Shown here one piece after another: positions 27,837-32,621 of a DNA stretch of 32,621 bases. The DNA comes from Hyphomicrobiales bacterium. GTDB lineage: Bacteria > Pseudomonadota > Alphaproteobacteria > Rhizobiales > Rhizobiaceae. How positions within the stretch are numbered: the stretch's first letter is position 1; every line of letters begins with the position of its first letter. The stretch lies in assembly GCA_900472605.1 (NCBI GenBank), contig UCJD01000048.1:18484-51104 (forward strand), in the 5' to 3' direction. The notes below the pieces were generated by a model. The model saw only the letters and a list, made by a program, of their open reading frames with translations. It did no database searches and was not told where the DNA came from. Made by a program: the position numbers and the translations under genes.

Positions 27837-27850
27837 ACCGTCCAGACGGT
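27837..27850. promoter_or_regulatory. palindromic operator of the tetR-SMR operon
   Basis: ACCGTC (27837-27842) and GACGGT (27845-27850) are perfect inverted copies around CA, directly after TTGACA (27829-27834) and 14 bp before the tetR ATG. It overlaps the likely promoter spacer, a standard autorepression site for a TetR protein. Confidence 0.65.
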
Positions 27851-27863
27851 ATCTTTGTGCGTC

Positions 27864-28424
27864 ATGTCAAACGCTCACCATCGCCGCAAGCAACCCGCCA
27901 TCGTCCGCCAGCAGCTGCTGGATGTCGCCGCGCGCCTGACGAACGAGCAGGGGATGAGTGCCGTGACGCTCGATGCCGTGTCCGGCGCGTCTGGTGTCAG
28001 CAAGGGCGGCCTTCTCCACCATTTCCCGACCAAGAACGCGCTGCTCGACGCGCTGTTCGAGGATCTTCTGGCGCGCTTCGATGCCGATCTCGACGAGCGC
28101 ATGCGCGAGGATCCTTTGCCGCATGGTCGGTTTACGCGCGCCTACCTCAACGCCGTCGCCGGCCTGCGCGACAGCCCCGACGATGCCGGCCACTGGGCGC
28201 AGGTGACGATCGCGCTTTTGGCCGAGCCGCGGCTGCGGCAGCGCTGGGGGGAGTGGATCGACGGCCGGATCGAGGAATATGTCGGAACGGACTCGTCGGT
28301 CGATGCGCAGATCGTGCGGTTTGCGGCCGATGGCCTCTGGCTCGCCGATATGATCGGCGGCGCCTCCGACGATGCGCAGCGCCCGGCGCTTCTCACGCGC
28401 CTGGTTGAACTGACCTCACGCTGA
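27864..28424 (+). CDS. TetR-family regulator of SMR efflux
   Basis: A 186-aa TetR-type repressor. The HTH is LLDVAARLTNEQGMSAVTLDAVSGASGVSKGGLLHHFPTKNALLDAL (about residues 19-65); the C-terminal domain carries the TetR_C-type FADGLWLADMIGG segment. The upstream frame is open, but ATG 27864 gives normal length and lies just after the palindromic operator. The efflux gene follows by 27 bp, so this is most likely its drug-responsive repressor. Confidence 0.92.
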   Translation: MSNAHHRRKQPAIVRQQLLDVAARLTNEQGMSAVTLDAVSGASGVSKGGLLHHFPTKNALLDALFEDLLARFDADLDERMREDPLPHGRFTRAYLNAVAGLRDSPDDAGHWAQVTIALLAEPRLRQRWGEWIDGRIEEYVGTDSSVDAQIVRFAADGLWLADMIGGASDDAQRPALLTRLVELTSR

Positions 28425-28451
28425 TTTTGCTGGAACAAAGGATTGACCATC

Positions 28452-28793
28452 ATGGCACCGGTTGCCGTCTATGCGCTCTTGTTTACGGCGATCGCGCTCG
28501 AAGTTATCGGTACGACGGCGTTGCAGCTCTCGCAGCAGTTCAGTCGGTTCTGGCCGACGGCGCTGATGGTCGCGTGCTATGCCGCCTCCTTCTATTGCCT
28601 GTCGCAGACGCTGAAGGTCATCCCTGTGGGGATCGCCTATGCGATCTGGAGCGGACTCGGCATCGTGTTGATTTCCAGCGTCGGGCTCATCTATTTCAAG
28701 CAGCGGTTGGATACGCCTGCCGTTATCGGACTGGGGCTGATCATCGCAGGCGTTCTCGTCGTCAACCTGTTCTCGAAATCCGTCTCCCATTGA
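28452..28793 (+). CDS. small multidrug resistance (SMR/EmrE-type) efflux protein
   Basis: A 113-aa four-helix inner-membrane protein that works as a dimer, exchanging protons for cationic compounds. The essential membrane Glu is E17 (FTAIALEVIGTTAL); KVIPVGIAYAIWSGLGIVLI is the SMR GxAYAxWxGxG signature. ATG 28452 is chosen; AAAGGA upstream and a TTG at 28443 are also present. It is downstream of tetR in one operon. Whether it exports quaternary ammonium compounds, guanidinium or polyamines cannot be told from sequence. Confidence 0.93.
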   Translation: MAPVAVYALLFTAIALEVIGTTALQLSQQFSRFWPTALMVACYAASFYCLSQTLKVIPVGIAYAIWSGLGIVLISSVGLIYFKQRLDTPAVIGLGLIIAGVLVVNLFSKSVSH

Positions 28794-28835
28794 TTTTCGT
28801 TAAAACCGGTCGTATGCGAGGGAGGCCCCCAGTCA

Positions 28836-28854
28836 CCGGGGAGATGGCCCCCGG
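28836..28854. repeat. GC-rich hairpin after the SMR gene
   Basis: CCGGGG (28836-28841) can pair with CCCCGG (28849-28854) in a C/G-run-rich stretch 28824-28856. No U-tract follows. It may contribute to ending the tetR-SMR transcript. The remaining 170-bp gap to the hydroxylase shows nothing else I can name. Confidence 0.35.
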
Positions 28855-28963
28855 GGTCGCGACATTTGACCTCACATCACAGAGGCCTGACTTGCGCAAT
28901 CGGCTGCGATGTCCATATCCTGAGTGACAGATGACAGTTTAAGCATCGCGCATTGGAACACCC

Positions 28964-29809
28964 ATGACTGACAGCACTGCTGACCTTGCCTCCCCAAAAT
29001 CCGCCGATTCCAAGCCCGAGGGACAGACCTTCGGCACCTCAGGTATCGCCCCGATGGGCCGCCCGAGCCCGGTTACCCGGTTCTTCATGGGCATCGTCGC
29101 CTGGGCGGAGAAGCTGAATTTCAAATACGCCAAGCTCGGCAATCCGCCGGTCTACGACAACGCCACTTTCCCCTGGGCGAAAGAGGTCGAGGCGGCTTAT
29201 CCGCAGATCCGCGCCGAGCTGGAGCGCGTGCTGGTGCGCCAGAGCGAGCTGCCGACCTTCCAGGATATCTCGACCGACGTGAAGACGATCTCGACCGATT
29301 CCGGCTGGAAGACCTTCTTCCTTCTCGGCTTCGGCGTGAAGTCGGAGCAGAACATCGCGCAGTGCCCGGAAACGTGGCGCGCCGTGCAGAAGATCCCTGG
29401 CCTGAAGACGGCGATGTTTTCGATCTTCGAGCCGGGCAAGCATCTGCCGGCGCATCGTGGCCCCTATAATGGCGTGCTGCGCCTGCATGTCGGCATGATC
29501 GTGCCCGAGCCGGCCGACAAGCTCGCCATCCGCGTCAAGGACCAGATCTGCCACTGGCAGGAAGGCAAGGCGCTGATCTTCGACGATGCCTACGAGCACG
29601 AGGCCTGGAACCACACGGACAAGACCCGCGTGGTGCTGTTCGTGGATTTCGACAAGCCGCTGAAGTTTCCGGCCCGCTTCGTCAACTGGGCGCTGATGAA
29701 CCTTGCCGTCTTCACGCCGTTCATCCGCGAAGGGCTGGATAACCACAAGGAGTGGGAAAAGAAGTTCTACGCGGAAGCCGAGGCCTTCAGAAACCGGCCG
29801 CAAGGTTGA
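28964..29809 (+). CDS. aspartyl/asparaginyl beta-hydroxylase family lipid hydroxylase (LpxO/OlsC type)
   Basis: A 281-aa Fe(II)/2-oxoglutarate dioxygenase. The catalytic block HRGPYNGVLRLHVGMIVPEP gives the first iron ligand H175 (with H164 nearby), IFDDAYEHEAWNHTDKTRVV gives the second, H212, and the 2-oxoglutarate-binding Arg, R222. This His-His arrangement is that of BAH/LpxO. LpxO hydroxylates lipid A acyl chains; the rhizobial relative OlsC hydroxylates ornithine lipids. The sequence does not decide between them. Short hydrophobic parts near residues 36-48 and 230-250 could touch the membrane. Confidence 0.88.
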   Translation: MTDSTADLASPKSADSKPEGQTFGTSGIAPMGRPSPVTRFFMGIVAWAEKLNFKYAKLGNPPVYDNATFPWAKEVEAAYPQIRAELERVLVRQSELPTFQDISTDVKTISTDSGWKTFFLLGFGVKSEQNIAQCPETWRAVQKIPGLKTAMFSIFEPGKHLPAHRGPYNGVLRLHVGMIVPEPADKLAIRVKDQICHWQEGKALIFDDAYEHEAWNHTDKTRVVLFVDFDKPLKFPARFVNWALMNLAVFTPFIREGLDNHKEWEKKFYAEAEAFRNRPQG

Positions 29810-29837
29810 GCGATCAAGGCTGACCTCGCAGGGCTGA

Positions 29838-29873
29838 ACCAAGCGTGGCCTCGTTTATGGAGGCCACGTTGGT
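29838..29873. repeat. long hairpin downstream of the hydroxylase gene
   Basis: Arms 29838-29852 (ACCAAGCGTGGCCTC) and 29860-29873 pair over 14 bp with one bulged G around a 7-nt loop. No U-run follows on either strand, so it is not a standard terminator. It may be a transcript-end stabiliser or part of a small RNA. The rest of 29810-30017 shows no supportable gene. Confidence 0.45.
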
Positions 29874-30017
29874 GTTCGGCGGTGGGACGCCGCTCTCAAA
29901 TGATTGTGCGGCGATAGCGCCGCACGCGATCTGCGATGCGCATGTTTCGGAGCTGGCGGGTCGCTTCCCCTCGTAAGCAGGCCTTGCTCCGGCGACCGTG
30001 GTCGCCCCCATTCGCAA

Positions 30018-30242
30018 CTAGTTGTTGTTTGCCGCCTTCAGGCGACGGTCCGGCTTGGTTGCCAGGTAGATGACATAATCTTCTGCTGCGTCTGCCAGGT
30101 GAAGCGCGATTTCTGCTTCACGCCATCCCGCCGCGATTGCGCGACGGACAACTTCGGTTATCGCCCCTTTGCAGACGCTTTCGCATTCCCGCGACCGTCC
30201 CATATCATCGGCGTTGAATCTTGGAGAGCGGATGTTTGTCAT
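30018..30242 (-). CDS. small hypothetical protein
   Basis: A 74-aa hydrophilic protein with a predicted helical middle (GAITEVVRRAIAAGWREAEIALHLADAAEDYVIYLATKPD), no signal peptide and no membrane segment. I recall similar short proteins in other rhizobia but no family name. ATG 30242 has no clear Shine-Dalgarno; TTGAAA about 40 bp upstream is a possible -35. The amphipathic helix and normal codon use favour a real gene. Function unknown. Confidence 0.65.
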   Translation of the reverse strand: MTNIRSPRFNADDMGRSRECESVCKGAITEVVRRAIAAGWREAEIALHLADAAEDYVIYLATKPDRRLKAANNN

Positions 30243-30579
30243 GGCCGAAGATTGCCATAACTGCCTTCGTTTTCAACAGGATGCTAATAGATTGGTTACC
30301 CAGTAAGGTTAAGGCTTGCGGGTGTTTCAGGCTGCGACAAACGCGCTGTCGCGGAACGGAACGACGGGCTGGAAACGGCTGGCGGGAGCAGCCGAAATGT
30401 CTCGATCCGGGTCGAAATCCTGGCTGTGGCCGCAACGGCGGATCGACGCGCGGGCCGCGCCGTTAACGCACGTTAAGCGTGTTTCTCGGAATTTTTGCCC
30501 GGAGCGGCCTTTGCGGGCGGGCGGCTGATCTGCTAAGGATGGCGCGAAGCTGAACGCAAACTCGTCCAGGGAGACTGTC
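30243..30579. other. 337-bp intergenic region upstream of the ABC exporter
   Basis: No protein gene is supported. It contains the divergent promoter region of the small leftward gene, a palindrome at 30463-30476 and the ribosome-binding site GGGAG of the upstream ORF. Several short reading frames across 30327-30629 lack ribosome-binding sites. Confidence 0.5.
30463..30476. promoter_or_regulatory. perfect palindrome TTAACG-CA-CGTTAA, possible operator
   Basis: TTAACG (30463-30468) and CGTTAA (30471-30476) are perfect inverted copies around CA, 104 bp upstream of the 34-codon ORF and 162 bp upstream of the exporter start. Size and symmetry suit a dimeric repressor, but no adjacent regulator gene points to one. 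Confidence 0.4.
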
Positions 30580-30684
30580 ATGAAAGCGATCCTGTCCAAC
30601 ACGAAAGGAACGATCACCCACAAGGACACTCCGCTTCATGTCTATTCAATTCGCCCGCGCGCGAAAAGACGCGCCGCGTCGTAA
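30580..30684 (+). CDS. 34-codon upstream ORF overlapping the ABC exporter start
   Basis: An ATG at 30580 with GGGAG seven bases before it opens a 34-codon frame, MKAILSNTKGTITHKDTPLH then VYSIRPRAKRRAAS, ending in TAA at 30684. It overlaps the first 47 bases of the exporter gene in a different frame. The exporter start itself has only a distant AAGGA, so ribosomes are more likely to load here. It may be a leader peptide controlling the exporter by translation; the basic C-terminus (RPRAKRR) could matter. Alternatively a chance frame. Confidence 0.45.
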   Translation: MKAILSNTKGTITHKDTPLHVYSIRPRAKRRAAS

Positions 30685-32476
30685 ACCACTCCCCACCACT
30701 TCCGAGCCTGACACTGCCGCCGATCAACACAGGCGGCGCCGGTCTCGGATCGCCAGGTTCCTTGGCTACTACCGCCCGCATCTACCGTTGCTCTGCGCTG
30801 ACGTCGTCTGCGCCATTCTCGTCGCGGCGACTGCCGTGGCGCTGCCGATCTGCGCCAATATCGTCACCAACCGGCTTCTCGTGATTTCGGATGCGGGGGA
30901 GGCCAATGCGCTGATCCTCAAGGTGGGCGCCGTCATGTTGGCGCTTCTCGCGGTGCAGATGGTCGCGGTCTTCTTCGTCGATTATCGCGGCCATGTGATG
31001 GGCGCGCGCATCGAGGCGGCCGTCCGGCAGGAGCTGTTCGATCATTGCCAGAAACTGTCCTTCAGCTTCTACGACCGCCAGCGCACGGGACAGCTGATGA
31101 GCCGCATCACCAGCGATTCTCTCTGGCTCGGCGAATTGTTTCACCATGGTCCCGAGGATGTGTCGATCGCCATCCTCAAATACGGCGGCGCCATGCTGGT
31201 GCTTGTCTATATCGATCCGGTGCTGGCGGGGTTGATCCTGCTGCTGACACCGGTGGCGGTGGCCTATGCGCTGCATTTCAACCGCCGCATGAAACACGCG
31301 CTCGAACGCAGCAAACAGCAGATCGCCGGCGTCAACGAGCGGCTGGAAGACAGCCTCGCGGGTATCCGCGTCGTGCAATCCTTCGCCAATGAAGGGCTGG
31401 AGAGGGATCGCTTTGCCGTGCAGAACGAGCGCTTTCTTTCTAGCCGTGCTGAAGGCTATCGCAGCGAGGCATGGTTTTCCGTGGGAACGGAGAGCTTCGC
31501 GCAGTTCATCACGATCCTGGTCATCGTCATCGGCGGTCTCAGGATCGTATCGTCGGCGATGACCGTGGCCGATCTCCTGACCTTCCTGCTCTGCGTGGGG
31601 GTGCTCGTCGATCCCGTGCAGCGGCTCGCCAATTTCGTGCGGCTCTGGCAGGAGGGCTATACCGGCTTCGTGAGGGCGATGGAGATCCTCGATGTCGAGC
31701 CCGATATCGTCGATCGGCCGGGCGCTCGTGCGCTGACGACGCCGAAGGGAGAGATCCGGTTCGAGGATGTCAGCTTCGGTTATGAGGCCGATACGACCGG
31801 TGTGTTCGAGAACCTGTCCTTCACCATCGCGCCCGGCGAGTTCGTGGCGCTGGTCGGGCCGTCGGGTGTGGGAAAAAGCACCTTGTGCTCGCTGATCCCG
31901 CGTTTCTACGATGTGCAGGCCGGGTCGATCCTGATCGATGGCGCCGATATCCGTGATGTCACGTTGTCGTCGCTGCGGGGACATGTCGGCGTGGTGCAGC
32001 AGGACGTCTATCTGTTCGCGGGGTCTGTAGCGGACAATCTTCGCTATGGGCGGCCGGATGCCACCGACGCCGATGTCGAGGCCGCGGCGCGGGCGGCCAA
32101 TGCGCATGAGTTCATCATGGCGCTCGCCGATGGATATGACACCGACATCGGCCAGCGCGGGGTGCGGCTCTCGGGCGGGCAGCGGCAGCGGTTGACGATC
32201 GCGCGGGCGTTTCTAAAGAACCCTGATATCCTCATTTTCGACGAGGCCACCAGCGCGCTCGACAATGAGAGCGAACGGGCCGTGCAGCAGGCGCTGCTCG
32301 GGCTGGCCAAGGGGCGGACCACCGTCGTTATCGCGCATCGTCTCTCTACGGTCCGCCACGCCGATCGCATCCTCGTGCTCACCGCCGACGGGATCGTCGA
32401 GGAGGGCAGGCATGAGGATCTGATGGCGCGCGACGGGATCTACGCGGGTTTGCACAGCGTGCAGGCCAGCATGTGA
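30638..32476 (+). CDS. MsbA-type ABC exporter (fused permease-ATPase)
   Basis: A 612-aa half-transporter that should dimerise in the inner membrane and export a lipid, drug or peptide. A basic N-terminal tail (about 1-38) precedes six membrane segments (about 40-330), then the ATPase (about 365-605) with Walker A GPSGVGKST, signature LSGGQRQR, Walker B ILIFDEATSALD and switch His in VIAHRLS. Substrate not deducible. Start ATG 30638 has weak initiation signals and overlaps the upstream ORF. Two hairpins follow the stop. Confidence 0.93.
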   Translation: MSIQFARARKDAPRRKPLPTTSEPDTAADQHRRRRSRIARFLGYYRPHLPLLCADVVCAILVAATAVALPICANIVTNRLLVISDAGEANALILKVGAVMLALLAVQMVAVFFVDYRGHVMGARIEAAVRQELFDHCQKLSFSFYDRQRTGQLMSRITSDSLWLGELFHHGPEDVSIAILKYGGAMLVLVYIDPVLAGLILLLTPVAVAYALHFNRRMKHALERSKQQIAGVNERLEDSLAGIRVVQSFANEGLERDRFAVQNERFLSSRAEGYRSEAWFSVGTESFAQFITILVIVIGGLRIVSSAMTVADLLTFLLCVGVLVDPVQRLANFVRLWQEGYTGFVRAMEILDVEPDIVDRPGARALTTPKGEIRFEDVSFGYEADTTGVFENLSFTIAPGEFVALVGPSGVGKSTLCSLIPRFYDVQAGSILIDGADIRDVTLSSLRGHVGVVQQDVYLFAGSVADNLRYGRPDATDADVEAAARAANAHEFIMALADGYDTDIGQRGVRLSGGQRQRLTIARAFLKNPDILIFDEATSALDNESERAVQQALLGLAKGRTTVVIAHRLSTVRHADRILVLTADGIVEEGRHEDLMARDGIYAGLHSVQASM

Positions 32477-32495
32477 CGGCGGACCGAAACAAAAA

Positions 32496-32523
32496 GCCGG
32501 AGCATCATATCCGATGCTCCGGC
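32496..32523. terminator. hairpin after the ABC exporter
   Basis: GCCGGAGCATC (32496-32506) and GATGCTCCGGC (32513-32523) pair perfectly over 11 bp around ATATCC. The A5 run on its left becomes a U-tract on leftward RNA, so it looks best as the terminator of the leftward gene entering from the right edge. Confidence 0.75.
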
Positions 32524-32536
32524 CTTGCTATCTTCG

Positions 32537-32560
32537 AGCCCCGGCGAACCGGGGCTTTTG
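32537..32560 (+). terminator. intrinsic terminator of the ABC exporter
   Basis: AGCCCCGG (32537-32544) and CCGGGGCT (32549-32556) pair around CGAA, followed by TTTTG. With the preceding hairpin it separates two convergent genes. Confidence 0.75.
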
Positions 32561-32576
32561 TCAATTCCTGTGGTCC

Positions 32577-32621
32577 TCAGCTTGCCTTTGCGGCAACCTG
32601 TTTGACCGGGGCGGTGTTGCC
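32577..32621 (-). CDS. 3' end of a leftward gene, partial
   Basis: A leftward frame enters at the right edge and ends at TGA (32579-32577), encoding GNTAPVKQVAAKAS at its C-terminus. The downstream hairpin with U-tract on this strand supports a real gene end. Too short to identify; the Lys/Ala-rich tail is common in several unrelated proteins. Confidence 0.45.
   Translation of the reverse strand, partial: GNTAPVKQVAAKAS

Noticed and set aside
29814..30017. 67-codon leftward frame after the hydroxylase
   Set aside because: No ribosome-binding site, no domain, and it contains the 29838-29873 hairpin; more likely non-coding.
30354..30382. Possible EcfG promoter GGAACG repeated upstream of the ABC exporter
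   Set aside because: GGAAC occurs but no CGTT follows at 16 or 17 bp.
30782..32107. 441-codon leftward frame
   Set aside because: Antisense to the ABC exporter; His/Arg/Asp-rich translation without motifs.
1..32621. tRNA, rRNA, CRISPR array, insertion sequence or prophage
   Set aside because: Looked for cloverleaf-type segments, regularly spaced direct repeats, transposase or integrase motifs and terminal repeats; none seen.

Overview
The window looks like a chromosomal stretch from a GC-rich alphaproteobacterium of the Rhizobiaceae (Rhizobium/Agrobacterium/Shinella-type). The basis is gene content: a PhyR-NepR-EcfG general stress response locus, an hmuPSTUV haem-uptake operon preceded by a TGA-N9-TCA iron-responsive operator, a TonB with a long cytoplasmic N-terminus, a RutR-controlled reductive pyrimidine pathway and an HWE-kinase bacteriophytochrome. 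I cannot assign a species. I saw no tRNA, rRNA, IS element, prophage or CRISPR array.

Region 1 (1-6007) is pyrimidine catabolism: part of an ABC importer, a cupin, a leftward operon (amidohydrolase, two tandem coiled-coil mini-proteins, dihydropyrimidinase, a small secreted protein) and the divergent regulator rutR, with a RutR-type operator between. The first pathway step, the two-subunit dihydropyrimidine dehydrogenase PreT/PreA, lies apart at 12191-14881. Between the two halves sit a bacteriophytochrome hybrid kinase, a glycosyltransferase, a rhodanese divergent from an FtrA-like regulator, and a higBA toxin-antitoxin pair preceded by a striking 20-bp inverted repeat.

Region 2 (14882-19348) is the general stress response: an HRxxN sensor kinase, phyR, nepR-ecfG, and two small membrane proteins. 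Perfect EcfG-type promoters (GGAAC-N16/17-CGTT) precede the kinase, phyR and the membrane-protein operon, and a near match precedes nepR. A fourth perfect promoter, at 15123-15147, has no protein gene behind it. It points into about 125 nt that can fold into three hairpins with C-rich loops and ends in an intrinsic terminator. This is a strong candidate for an EcfG-dependent small RNA and is the main discovery candidate here.

Region 3 (19356-26937) is iron and haem: hmuV, hmuU, hmuT, hmuS and hmuP leftward; a secreted protein and tonB rightward from the same operator region; then a second iron-responsive operator leading a tightly packed operon (DUF2325 protein, unknown 89-aa protein, IsdG/HmuQ-type haem monooxygenase, VOC protein). 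Together these cover energised haem import and haem degradation.

Region 4 (26935-32621) holds a DUF423 membrane protein and a group II truncated haemoglobin divergent from a tetR-SMR efflux pair with a palindromic operator, an LpxO/OlsC-type hydroxylase, a small conserved-looking protein, and an MsbA-type ABC exporter preceded by a palindrome and an overlapping 34-codon upstream ORF. The window ends in convergent terminators and the 3' end of a leftward gene.
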